NCBI RefSeq assembly: GCF_013409995.1
Contig: NZ_JACCBX010000006.1
Span: 60,437 to 124,436 of the forward strand
Direction of reading: 5' to 3'
Length of the DNA stretch: 64,000 bases
From: Neobacillus driksii
Lineage (GTDB): Bacteria > Bacillota > Bacilli > Bacillales > Cytobacillaceae
Shown here: positions 35,296 through 43,722 of the stretch, piece after piece
Layout: each line of letters begins with the position of its first letter
Position numbering within the stretch: the stretch's first letter is position 1
The notes under the pieces: model-generated
What the model was told of the DNA's origin: nothing
What the model saw: only the letters and a program-made list of their open reading frames with translations
Databases searched by the model: none
Position numbers and translations under genes: made by a program

Positions 35296-36474
35296 GTGGA
35301 GAAGATTAAAGTTGGTATCATTGGTACTGGTTTTATTGGCCCAACACATATTGAAGCCATCAGAAGGCTTGGCTTTGTTGATGTAGTTGGATTGGCAGAA
35401 ACAAGCCAAGCAGTTGCTGAAAATAAGGCGGCTGAGCTTGGAATCCCGAAAGCTTATGCTGATTACCGTGAAATGCTAAAAGACAGTGAAATCCAGGTCG
35501 TGCACAATTGCACACCAAATCACCTTCACTTTGCAATTAATAAAGAGATCATTTTAGCAGGAAAGCATGTAGTATCAGAGAAACCGCTGGCAATGAATAG
35601 TAAAGAATCAGCGGAATTGCTGGAGTTAGCAGAAAAACACGGCGTTGTCCATGCGGTGAACTTCAATTACAGACAGCATGCCAGTGTCCAAAACTTAAAA
35701 GCGATGATTGAAAAAAGTGACCTTGGAAATGTGAATTTGGTACACGGAAGCTATCTGCAGGATTGGTTATTGTATGAAACAGATTATAACTGGCGTTTAG
35801 CGCCGGAAGTAGGCGGGAAATCACGGGCGGTAGCGGATATTGGGTCCCATTGGTGCGATACTGTCCAATTTGTAACAGGTAAAAAGATCGTGGAAGTATT
35901 TGCTGATTTAGCAACTGTTGTTCCAGTAAGAAAGAAGCCTACAGGAAATGTAGCTACATTTGGAGCCAAGAATAAAGAAGATATGGAATATGAAGATGTT
36001 CTAATCAATACAGAAGACTATGCATCCGTTCTAGTTCGCTTTGAAGATGGATCAAGAGGAGTCTTTACGGTATCTCAAGTAAGTGCCGGCCGGAAAAATA
36101 GACTAAGCTTTGAAATCAACGGAAGCCACAGCTCTGTTTTCTGGAACCAGGAAGAACCAGAAAAATTATGGATCGGACACCGGGATAAAGCGAATGAAGT
36201 CCTTTTAGCAGACCCTGCGTTATTCTCAGCGGAGGCAAGATCAGCTATCCATCATCCAGGTGGGCATAATGAAGGCTGGCCGGATGCATTAAAAAATATG
36301 ATGTTAAATTTCTACTCTTTTGTTCGCGAAGGAAAGAGCCTGAAAACAGACAAGCATAAGTTTGCGACATTTGTAGATGGCCACATTTCCATGTGTATTA
36401 CAGATGCGATCTTGGAGAGCCATCAGCAGCAGAAATGGGTAAAGGTTCAGGCAAGCAAGGAGGTTCTAGCATGA
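35296..36474 (+). CDS. Gfo/Idh/MocA-family oxidoreductase
   Basis: NAD(P)-dependent sugar or polyol dehydrogenase, 392 aa. N-terminal Rossmann fold (VGIIGTGFIGPTHIEAI near 5-21), the family's EKPLA motif near residue 96 with the catalytic Lys, and a C-terminal alpha/beta domain (~130-380) with DIGSHWCD, which supplies the usual Asp/His pair. GTG 35296 follows AGGAGGA. It overlaps the next gene as ATGA. Members of this family oxidise inositols and, at C3, glucosides; which applies here is not evident. Confidence 0.88.
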   Translation: MEKIKVGIIGTGFIGPTHIEAIRRLGFVDVVGLAETSQAVAENKAAELGIPKAYADYREMLKDSEIQVVHNCTPNHLHFAINKEIILAGKHVVSEKPLAMNSKESAELLELAEKHGVVHAVNFNYRQHASVQNLKAMIEKSDLGNVNLVHGSYLQDWLLYETDYNWRLAPEVGGKSRAVADIGSHWCDTVQFVTGKKIVEVFADLATVVPVRKKPTGNVATFGAKNKEDMEYEDVLINTEDYASVLVRFEDGSRGVFTVSQVSAGRKNRLSFEINGSHSSVFWNQEEPEKLWIGHRDKANEVLLADPALFSAEARSAIHHPGGHNEGWPDALKNMMLNFYSFVREGKSLKTDKHKFATFVDGHISMCITDAILESHQQQKWVKVQASKEVLA

Positions 36475-37442
36475 AACTAGGTGTATTTACTCCGCTGTAT
36501 CAGAATCTGCCATTTGAAGAAATGCTGGATAAATTAGCAGGTATGGGTGTTGAAGCCGTTGAATTGGGGACAGGAAATTATCCCGGCAACCATCACTGTA
36601 ATCCGGATGAATTGCTTGCCTCACCTGAAAAAACCAGAGCATTCCTGCGAGCGCTTGAAACAAGGGGAATGACCATCAGTGGTTTAAGCTGCCACGGGAA
36701 TCCGCTGCATCCGAATGTAACAATAGCCAAAGAGTCACATGACGTTTGGCGAAAAACCGTTTTACTGGCAGAACATTTAGAGGTTCCTGTTATCAATGGT
36801 TTTTCCGGCTGTCCGGGTGATCATCTAAGCAGCAAGAATCCAAATTGGGTTACATGTTCATGGCCGCCGGAATATTTAGACGTGTTGAACTGGCAATGGA
36901 ACGAAGTCGTGATTCCTTATTGGAGAGAGGAAGCGAAATTCGCAAAACAGCACGGCATTAATCAAATTGCTTTTGAAATGCATCCCGGCTTTGTGGTCTA
37001 TAATCCAGAAACATTACTGAAGTTAAGGGAGCAGACGTGCGAAAATATTGGCGCAAACGTTGATCCAAGCCACTTAATCTGGCAAGGAATTAACCCGGTC
37101 GAGGCCATTAAAAAACTTGGCCGTGAAAAAGCGATTTTCCATTTTCATGCGAAAGACACTTATTTAGATCAAGCCAATATTAGTGTAAATGGTGTTTTAG
37201 ATACAAAGCATTACAGCGAAATTTTAGACCGTTCATGGACATTTAGATCTGTAGGATATGGCTCGGATGAAAAAATGTGGAAAGACATTGTGAGCGCCTT
37301 AAGAGCGGTTGGTTATGATTATGTCATTTCCATTGAACATGAAGACATGCTGGCTTCAACAGATGAGGGATTAAAGAAAGCGATATCTCTATTAAAAGCC
37401 GCCATGTTTAAGGAACAAGTAACTGATATGTGGTGGGCTTAA
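36471..37442 (+). CDS. TIM-barrel sugar isomerase/epimerase (AP_endonuc_2 family)
   Basis: A 323-residue xylose-isomerase-like barrel. Metal-binding residues expected of the family lie in AFEMHPGF (Glu near 164), GANVDPSHLIWQ (Asp/His near 198-201), HFHAKDT (His near 224) and a late IEHED (Glu near 300). ATG 36471 overlaps the preceding stop and follows AAGGAGG; a much longer in-frame extension to 36393 lies inside the oxidoreductase gene and is not used. Pairing of this barrel with an Idh/MocA protein is common in inositol and keto-sugar pathways and in C-glycoside cleavage; the substrate is open. Confidence 0.85.
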   Translation: MKLGVFTPLYQNLPFEEMLDKLAGMGVEAVELGTGNYPGNHHCNPDELLASPEKTRAFLRALETRGMTISGLSCHGNPLHPNVTIAKESHDVWRKTVLLAEHLEVPVINGFSGCPGDHLSSKNPNWVTCSWPPEYLDVLNWQWNEVVIPYWREEAKFAKQHGINQIAFEMHPGFVVYNPETLLKLREQTCENIGANVDPSHLIWQGINPVEAIKKLGREKAIFHFHAKDTYLDQANISVNGVLDTKHYSEILDRSWTFRSVGYGSDEKMWKDIVSALRAVGYDYVISIEHEDMLASTDEGLKKAISLLKAAMFKEQVTDMWWA

Positions 37443-37479
37443 TTTTTATGATTCAAACTAACTTATTGGAGGCAGTACG

Positions 37480-38514
37480 ATGACAACAATGCAAGCAGTA
37501 TTTTTTCCAGGAGACAAAAAGGTAGAAATTCGTCAGGTTGAAGTCCCAACACCAGGACAAGGAGAAGTACTCATTCAATTAAAGGCGTCTGCTATTTGCC
37601 GCAGTGATATGAGCTTATACTACGGAACATCTGTTTTTGAAGGTACAAAATGTGGATGTACGGTGCCTGGACATGAGCCTGCGGGAGTTATTACAGAAGT
37701 AGGTAATGGTGTATCTAATTTTAAGCCTGGTGATCGGGTTGCCGTTTACTTAGCATTAGGCTGCGGTGAATGTGCTCATTGTAAGAGTGGCTACAAAATG
37801 TTCTGTAAAGAATTTAAGTGCATCGGTTTTGACTCTCATGGCGGTGACGCTGAGTATATGGTAGTTCCAGCTGAAAATTGCATGAGACTTCCAGATAGTA
37901 TGAGCTTTGTAACAGCTGCCGTGTCAACAGATGCAGTAGGAACACTTTATCACGCTCAAAAGAGATTAGGAATTTCCGGAAGAGATTACCTTGTTATTTT
38001 TGGTATGGGCCCAATGGGTGGTGCCGGTGTGATGATCGCCAAAGGATTAGGCGCAACAGTTATTGCAGTTGACATGCTGGATGAGCGATTGGAGCTTGCG
38101 AAAGAATTAGGTGCAGATTACACCATCAATGGTAAAACGATGAATGTTAAAGAAGAAATTGCCCGTATTACAAATGGTGCCGGTGCAGACGCAGCGATCG
38201 ATTGCTCCGGAAGCCCATATGCTGAAAATGATGCACTAGATTGTGTGAGAGCGCACGGCCGCGTGGCATTCATTGGTGAAAGCAAAGAAACAACGATCAA
38301 GCCTAGTCAGCAGTTAATCCGTAAACAAATTTCCGTGATGGGTTCTTGGTACTTCCCAATTCAAGAGTTCGACGAAATAGCAGAATTCATTGTGAGAAAA
38401 AATCTGCCTGTTGAAAAACTAGTGACACATCAATTTAAATTGGAAGAAGCAGAAACAGCATTCCGTATGTTTGATGAAAGAAAAACTGAAAAAGCGGTCT
38501 TTGTTTGGGAGTAA
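37480..38514 (+). CDS. Zinc-dependent medium-chain alcohol/polyol dehydrogenase
   Basis: A 344-residue MDR-family dehydrogenase, probably acting on a sugar alcohol or related hydroxy compound with NAD(P). Catalytic zinc ligands: Cys near 39 (AICRSD) and His near 67 (GHEPAG). The structural zinc site is complete: CGECAHCKSGYKMFC, residues ~94-108. The Rossmann fold is at ~170-200 (FGMGPMGGAGVMIAKGLGA). It follows the isomerase gene by 37 nt behind GGAGG and shares its operon. Substrate cannot be told from sequence. Confidence 0.88.
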   Translation: MTTMQAVFFPGDKKVEIRQVEVPTPGQGEVLIQLKASAICRSDMSLYYGTSVFEGTKCGCTVPGHEPAGVITEVGNGVSNFKPGDRVAVYLALGCGECAHCKSGYKMFCKEFKCIGFDSHGGDAEYMVVPAENCMRLPDSMSFVTAAVSTDAVGTLYHAQKRLGISGRDYLVIFGMGPMGGAGVMIAKGLGATVIAVDMLDERLELAKELGADYTINGKTMNVKEEIARITNGAGADAAIDCSGSPYAENDALDCVRAHGRVAFIGESKETTIKPSQQLIRKQISVMGSWYFPIQEFDEIAEFIVRKNLPVEKLVTHQFKLEEAETAFRMFDERKTEKAVFVWE

Positions 38515-38543
38515 GAAAAGGGGAAAGCGATAGAAGGTGGGCG

Positions 38544-38638
38544 TTACTGTCGGATAATTCGTCCTTACTATCGCACAAAGAGATATTACTGTCGGATGGC
38601 AGGGCATTACTGTCGAATCAGCTGCCCATATTGTCGGA
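38544..38638. repeat. Five-copy 21-bp repeat between dehydrogenase and epimerase genes
   Basis: TTACTGTCGGAT-like cores start at 38544, 38565, 38586, 38607 and 38628, exactly 21 bp apart (variants TTACTATCGCAC, TTACTGTCGAAT, ATATTGTCGGAT). A 65-codon open frame crosses the array and would encode LLSD-type heptads, but it has no good ribosome site. Spacing of two helical turns would put all copies on one face of the DNA. Confidence 0.8.
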
Positions 38639-38682
38639 TAGGCTGTCATTAAAGCGATTACTTATAAAAGGAGCTGTTCACT

Positions 38683-39528
38683 ATGAAAGGAATTTCATTT
38701 AATACATGGGTTTATAGTAGTTTTCCAAACTGGCTTTCTTCTTATCCATTAGAGGAAGTTATCAACCGTCTTTCTTCTTTTGGTTACGATGCGATTGAAA
38801 TTGGCTGTGCAGCCCCGCATGCCTGGCCAGACTATTTATCACCTGAAAGAAGACAAGAAATCAAAAAATTGCTTAAGGAAAAGAACTTAAAGGTTTCATC
38901 GATGCTTCCCGCACCAGGCGGCGGTCCAGGGATGAACCCAAGCTCTCCTTTAAAGGAAGAAAGAGAATTTACGATTAAACATTATAAGGAAGTTGTTCGT
39001 TTAGCGCATGAATGGGAATGCCCAACCGTTATGTGGATTGCAGGCTGGGTGGTTTTTGGAACTTCACAGCAAGAAGCTTGGAACTACAGTTTAGAAGGCT
39101 TAATTGAAGTAGCCAAATATGCTAAGGATCTTGGTGTGACACTTGTGGTTGAACCAACTCCTGCAGACAGCAACTTAATTGAAACAGCTGATGATGCCCT
39201 TCTTTTAGCAGAGCAGTCAGGTATGGATAATGTCAAGGTCATGTTTGACACGTTCCATGCATTATATCGAAATGAAGTAGCAAGTGACTATGTATACCGC
39301 ATGAAAGATAAGCTCCATCATGTTCATATCGCTGACAGCGACCGCCTGCCTCCTGGACAAGGAAAATGTGATTATGATGCGGTATTAAGAGCGTTAAAAG
39401 ATATCAATTATGATGGATATCTAGCAATGGAAGTTGGATTCAATGCGAGAGCGTCTGAACCAGATTGGTTTGCGAAAGAATCGATTAAATACTTAAAAGA
39501 GAAAATGAAAGAAATTGGCTGGGAGTAA
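38683..39528 (+). CDS. TIM-barrel sugar epimerase/isomerase (tagatose-3-epimerase-like)
   Basis: A 281-residue AP_endonuc_2-type barrel distinct from that at 36471. Metal ligands of the ketose 3-epimerase/hydroxypyruvate isomerase group are visible: Glu in VVEPTP near 152, Asp in VMFDTFHA near 188, His in HHVHIAD near 212-214 and a late Glu in LAMEVGF near 250. ATG follows AAAGGAG. Last gene of the oxidoreductase-isomerase-dehydrogenase group, ending at a terminator. Confidence 0.85.
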   Translation: MKGISFNTWVYSSFPNWLSSYPLEEVINRLSSFGYDAIEIGCAAPHAWPDYLSPERRQEIKKLLKEKNLKVSSMLPAPGGGPGMNPSSPLKEEREFTIKHYKEVVRLAHEWECPTVMWIAGWVVFGTSQQEAWNYSLEGLIEVAKYAKDLGVTLVVEPTPADSNLIETADDALLLAEQSGMDNVKVMFDTFHALYRNEVASDYVYRMKDKLHHVHIADSDRLPPGQGKCDYDAVLRALKDINYDGYLAMEVGFNARASEPDWFAKESIKYLKEKMKEIGWE

Positions 39529-39552
39529 AATAACTCTAAGTTAAAAGCGAAT

Positions 39553-39604
39553 ACTGGGCGAACTAAGGGTATGAAGAATTGCTGATTCGCCCAGTGAATT
39601 TTTA
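39553..39604 (+). terminator. Terminator after the epimerase gene
   Basis: ACTGGGCGAA (39553-39562) pairs perfectly with TTCGCCCAGT (39586-39595), followed by GAATTTTT. Confidence 0.8.
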
Positions 39605-39643
39605 CTTATAGATAAGAATGCATGTATTTTATTTAACTAAAAA

Positions 39644-39657
39644 TGTAATCGATTACA
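39644..39657. promoter_or_regulatory. LacI/cre-type operator upstream of SBP2
   Basis: TGTAATCGATTACA, a perfect palindrome identical to the core of the site before the lacI-family gene at 30125-30138. It also satisfies the cre consensus exactly. Confidence 0.7.
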
Positions 39658-39746
39658 CCCGAGGAGAGGATGCGATACATAAAAGCAATAAGCATTCGAT
39701 ACTTCTATCAAAGTGTAAAAAAATTATATACCTAAGGGGGAAAATC

Positions 39747-40925
39747 ATGAAAAAGATAGTATCTTTTATCACTATGATTCTATTTATTACTAGTATCGCA
39801 CTTGTCGGATGCGGCAAGGATAGCAACACTACTAGCGGCGGAAGTAAAGAGGCAGAAAACACTAAAACAGAAGAAACAACTGCTAGTTCAGGTCCAATCA
39901 CCATAAATCAAGAGATTCCTGATCAAGAAATCCTAAGTAAAGGGCCTAGTGGAGAAGCTGCAGTTTCAGCGAAAACATTGCAGCTTACGGAAGAAGAAGT
40001 ACAAAAGATCAAAGAAGGTAAATACACAGCGGCAATTGTCATGCACTATGCTGGTAATGACTGGGCAACTGCTCAAATCGAAGGATTAAAAGCAACTTTT
40101 GCAAAAATGGGAATTAAAGTAGTGGCAGTAACAGATGCTCAGTTCAAGGCTGAGAAACAAGTATCCGATATTGAAACTGTTTTAGCTAAAAAGCCAGATA
40201 TTATTGTTGGGATTCCAGTAGATCCTGTTTCAACTGCCTCAGCTTTTAAGAAAGCGGCGGATTCAGGAGTGAAAGTCGTGTTTATGGATAATAAACCACA
40301 AGGATTAGAAGCTGGCAAGGATTATGTGAGTGTAGTCTCTGCTGACAACTACGGAAATGGTGTTCAAGCAGCAGATATCATGGCCAAACAACTCGGTGAA
40401 AAAGGAAAAATCGGTGTCATTTATCATGATGCTGATTACTTTGTAACAAAACAGCGTACAGAAGCCTTTGAAAAAACAATCAAGGAAAAATATCCGAATA
40501 TCAAAATTGTGGAACGAGGCGGCATCATAGGACCTAACGATGGTGAGAAAGTGGCATCGGGAATGCTGACCAAAAATCGTGATCTCGATGGAATGTTTGT
40601 CGTTTGGGACGTTCCGGCTGAAGGTGCTTTGGCAGCAGCGCGTACGGCAGGAAAGAAAGATTTTGTGATTACAACCATTGATTTAGGGACAAACGTTGCA
40701 TTGGATATTGCTTCAGCCGGAATGATTAAAGGGCTGGGTGCTCAATTGCCATATGATCAGGGAATTTCAGAAGCGATTTTAGCCGGTTATGCCTTACTTG
40801 GTAAAGATGCCCCGTCATATGTAGCTGTCCCGGCGTTAAATGTAACGAAGGAAAATGTATTGGATGCCTGGAAACTTGTTTACCATCAAGAGGCACCTGA
40901 ATCCATTCAAGGCGCAGCAAAATAA
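39747..40925 (+). CDS. Sugar-type substrate-binding lipoprotein (SBP2), unlinked to its own ATPase or permease
   Basis: A 392-residue exported lipoprotein with lipobox ALVGC (Cys near 22), an acidic linker, and a Peripla_BP_4 domain from ~55. ATG 39747 follows AAGGGGGA; a longer frame to 39618 would run through the operator and is rejected. It is the closest relative in the window of the kinase-fused domain at 26503, sharing even the INQ-IPD-EILS lead-in. It has its own operator and a terminator directly after, so it is a single-gene unit and presumably feeds the SBP1 importer. Confidence 0.9.
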   Translation: MKKIVSFITMILFITSIALVGCGKDSNTTSGGSKEAENTKTEETTASSGPITINQEIPDQEILSKGPSGEAAVSAKTLQLTEEEVQKIKEGKYTAAIVMHYAGNDWATAQIEGLKATFAKMGIKVVAVTDAQFKAEKQVSDIETVLAKKPDIIVGIPVDPVSTASAFKKAADSGVKVVFMDNKPQGLEAGKDYVSVVSADNYGNGVQAADIMAKQLGEKGKIGVIYHDADYFVTKQRTEAFEKTIKEKYPNIKIVERGGIIGPNDGEKVASGMLTKNRDLDGMFVVWDVPAEGALAAARTAGKKDFVITTIDLGTNVALDIASAGMIKGLGAQLPYDQGISEAILAGYALLGKDAPSYVAVPALNVTKENVLDAWKLVYHQEAPESIQGAAK

Positions 40926-40940
40926 CAACCAGCTATAAAA

Positions 40941-40971
40941 TAAAGAGGCTCAATTTCTAGAGCCTCTTTTA
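40941..40971 (+). terminator. Terminator after SBP2
   Basis: TAAAGAGGCTC pairs with GAGCCTCTTTTA around AATTTCTA. Confidence 0.88.
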
Positions 40972-41074
40972 CTAATAAAAGCTCCTAATTAATCAAATAA
41001 AGCAGTCGGAGTGTACCTTTGGTCATAAATGGACTACCTAGGGTGCTCATTTTATACTGAAAGGGGACATACTC

Positions 41075-41884
41075 GTGGGGAAATCCTCTATTATTTTAAA
41101 TGCTCCTCGATTTATTGCTACAAATGAAATCAATCACAACAGTCCTAATTGGTATAAAAAACATTACGATACTGACTATACGGAGATTATTTACATCCAA
41201 GGGGGTATTGGACATTTTATTTTTGAAGAAAAGCATTTTGTCGGACAAGAAGGAGATCTTATCATTTTTAATCCTTTTAGTAATACCGAAGGAAAATCTT
41301 GCGTTGACAACCCTCTTAAAGGGATATCTGTCAGTTTTTCAAATCTGCACATTAATGGTATTGAAAAAGGTTGTCTATCTGATTCTACTGATATTCCTAT
41401 TATTCATTTGCAAGAAGAAAAAGTGGAGATTAATAACTGCTTAAACGCTATTTTAAGTGAATATGACACGAAACATGCTGGATATCAAGATATTATATCC
41501 TCTATATTACAAACCGTTATAATTAAAGTTACTCGTCTATTGAAAAATGCCAATCATCCTTCCCTTTCTTTAGTGTGCCTAGAAGTAAAAAAATATATAG
41601 AAGAAAATTTTCGGCAAGAACTGACATTAAACGATTTAGCCAATTTAGTTTATGTAAGCCCCTACCATTTATCTCATGTTTTTAAAGAAGAAGTGGGGTT
41701 ACCACCAATTCAATACATGATTCAGTGCCGTATAGAAGAAGCAAAAAGGTTACTAGAGCATTCTAACCTTTCTGTGAGAGAAATAGCATCGTTAATAGGC
41801 TATGAAAATGCTAATTATTTCAATCTGCTTTTTAAAAAAATTACAGGGAGTCCGCCGGGAAAATATAGAAAGATTAAAGTATAG
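41075..41884 (+). CDS. AraC-family regulator with cupin-like sensor domain
   Basis: A 269-residue regulator: N-terminal cupin/AraC-binding domain (~20-140; the EIIYIQGGIGHFIFEEK and EGDLIIFNPF strands) and C-terminal double helix-turn-helix (~165-265; LTLNDLANLVYVSPYHLSH, LSVREIASLIGYENANYF). GTG 41075 lies 8 nt after AAAGGGGA. It stands alone before the ABC ATPase gene at 42025 and may control that gene or the importer operon at 43723. Confidence 0.88.
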   Translation: MGKSSIILNAPRFIATNEINHNSPNWYKKHYDTDYTEIIYIQGGIGHFIFEEKHFVGQEGDLIIFNPFSNTEGKSCVDNPLKGISVSFSNLHINGIEKGCLSDSTDIPIIHLQEEKVEINNCLNAILSEYDTKHAGYQDIISSILQTVIIKVTRLLKNANHPSLSLVCLEVKKYIEENFRQELTLNDLANLVYVSPYHLSHVFKEEVGLPPIQYMIQCRIEEAKRLLEHSNLSVREIASLIGYENANYFNLLFKKITGSPPGKYRKIKV

Positions 41885-42024
41885 ATAAATGGTTGTAATT
41901 TGAATATAGTGTTGCTCAAGGTAAAAATATGTAGTTTTTTCCGCAATATTTTTAATTATATTTTGTTATTTTATCATGTAAACTTTTGGTAATTAAATAT
42001 GTATTTAAGTTGGTAGGTGGATTT

Positions 42025-43500
42025 ATGCTTCTAGAAATGAAAAATATTCATAAATCATTTTTTGGTACAAAAGTTTTAGATGGAATTGACTTTGAATTAA
42101 AAGCAGGTGAAGTCCATTCGATTATCGGACAAAATGGAGCTGGTAAAAGCACCTTAATTAAAATGATTGCCGGCATTTATTCCCCTGATGAGGGAGAGAT
42201 TTATATAAATGAAGAAAAGGTAAAAATTTCTTCCACTCAGGAAGCACAAAAATTAGGTATTTCAACGATTTACCAGGAACCAATGTTAGTTCGAAGTATG
42301 AGTATTGCTGAAAACATCTTTTTAGGCAACTATCTTAAACTATTTGGATTTATTCCAAACTTTATTAAGATGAAGAATGAAGCAAGGCGCTTATTAGAAC
42401 TTCTTGGGTGCCCAATGAACCCCAATAAACTTGTTTCTTCGATAGATCCTGGTGAACGATATATCGTTTCCATTGCTAGAGCTCTTAGTAAGAAATCAAA
42501 AATTTTACTTATGGACGAAGCAACGGCAAACTTAAATGAAGTAGAACGGAACCGATTGTATAACCTAATCAAAGAATTTAAAAAGCAAGGAATAGGAATT
42601 ATCTTTATTTCCCATCAATTGGATGAAGTCATAAAAATAAGTGACCGGGTGACTATTTTAAGAGATGGCCTGCATATCAGTACGAACGAAATCAAAACCG
42701 TAAATAAACGCGAAATGGTGAAACGAATGATCGGAAAGGATATTCGTCATTATTTCCCGCCTATTTTCGATCATCAAGGGGAAGAGATGCTGCAGGTTGA
42801 GAATTTGTCACGGGCTCCGGTATTAAAAAATATTAACTTCTCGTTATATGAAGGCGAAATACTTGGAATAACGGGTTTATCAAGATCAGGCCGAACGGAG
42901 TTATCTAAAATCATCATTGGACAAGTGACAAAAGATTCAGGCCATATTTATTGGCGAGGTAAAAAAATTAAACTAGAGCATCCTTACGAGGCTGTAGATA
43001 AGCATATTGGATACGTTAGCGAAAATCGTCTAGAAGAGGGTCTTTTGACGAATATGGATATATCACAAAACCTTACCATGCCAAGTTTGGATAAATTCAA
43101 TAGATGGCAAGTTATTCAGATCAATGAAGAGCAAGATACTGCATTAGAAAAAGTAATGGAACTAGATATCAAATTAAAACATATCCATGGTCAAATTAAA
43201 TATTTAAGCGGCGGAAATCAGCAAAAGGTAATACTAGGGAAATGGTTGGTCGCAGACAGTGAATTGCTATTATTAAATGAACCGACTCGAGGGATTGATA
43301 TCGGATCAAGATGTGAATTATATTTAGCAATTCATGATCTTGCACAGAAAGGGAAGGGGATCATGGTTATTTCCTCCGACATTACCGAACTAATCGGCTT
43401 GTGCAATAGAATCTTAGTTTTGCGTGATGGGCAAATTGTTGATGAGATTCATCATACCCAAGCATCTGAAGAAAGAATTAGGAGAATTGCTATTCAATAA
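42025..43500 (+). CDS. RbsA-type double ABC ATPase without adjacent permease (ATPase2)
   Basis: A 491-residue sugar-importer ATPase. Domain 1 has Walker A GQNGAGKST (35-43), a poor signature (IDPGERY) and Walker B LLMDEATANL near 162. Domain 2 has degenerate Walker A GLSRSGRTE near 288, signature LSGGNQQ near 396, and LLLLNEPTRGID near 416, where the usual Walker B Asp is Asn. ATG 42025 follows TAGGTGG; a longer frame to 41986 lacks a ribosome site. No SBP or permease is in the same unit: the next gene has its own promoter and cre. It may serve permease1 or be in decay. Confidence 0.85.
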   Translation: MLLEMKNIHKSFFGTKVLDGIDFELKAGEVHSIIGQNGAGKSTLIKMIAGIYSPDEGEIYINEEKVKISSTQEAQKLGISTIYQEPMLVRSMSIAENIFLGNYLKLFGFIPNFIKMKNEARRLLELLGCPMNPNKLVSSIDPGERYIVSIARALSKKSKILLMDEATANLNEVERNRLYNLIKEFKKQGIGIIFISHQLDEVIKISDRVTILRDGLHISTNEIKTVNKREMVKRMIGKDIRHYFPPIFDHQGEEMLQVENLSRAPVLKNINFSLYEGEILGITGLSRSGRTELSKIIIGQVTKDSGHIYWRGKKIKLEHPYEAVDKHIGYVSENRLEEGLLTNMDISQNLTMPSLDKFNRWQVIQINEEQDTALEKVMELDIKLKHIHGQIKYLSGGNQQKVILGKWLVADSELLLLNEPTRGIDIGSRCELYLAIHDLAQKGKGIMVISSDITELIGLCNRILVLRDGQIVDEIHHTQASEERIRRIAIQ

Positions 43501-43601
43501 AAAACTTTTTTGTCTTTCCATTAGAAATTATGGAGAGGCTTTTTTTATTTCAAGAAGCCCTCCAGCCCATACGCTGCTAAACGGGCACTTGCTATTTCTT
43601 A

Positions 43602-43615
43602 TGAAAGCGTTAACA
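43602..43615. promoter_or_regulatory. cre site upstream of the SBP3-FixBCXA operon
   Basis: TGAAAGCGTTAACA fits the CcpA cre consensus TGWAANCGNTNWCA at every position, 108 nt before the SBP3 start. Catabolite repression of the operon is the natural reading. Confidence 0.75.
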
Positions 43616-43722
43616 ATAATATGTATTTTTATTCGCAATTTTATTAATTTTTTATCATTTCCATTCCTTGTACTATAGAAATTGTAGTAATCATTATTTT
43701 TTCAGGGGGGAAGAGATATAAA

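Noticed and set aside
38505..38702. 65-codon frame with LLSD heptads spanning the 21-bp repeats.
   Set aside because: It is a product of the 21-bp periodicity, lacks a ribosome site and overlaps both flanking genes. Kept as a DNA repeat.
39618..39746. N-terminal extension of SBP2 by 43 codons.
   Set aside because: It would cover the operator at 39644 and place a long charged stretch before the lipoprotein signal; ATG 39747 has the proper ribosome site.
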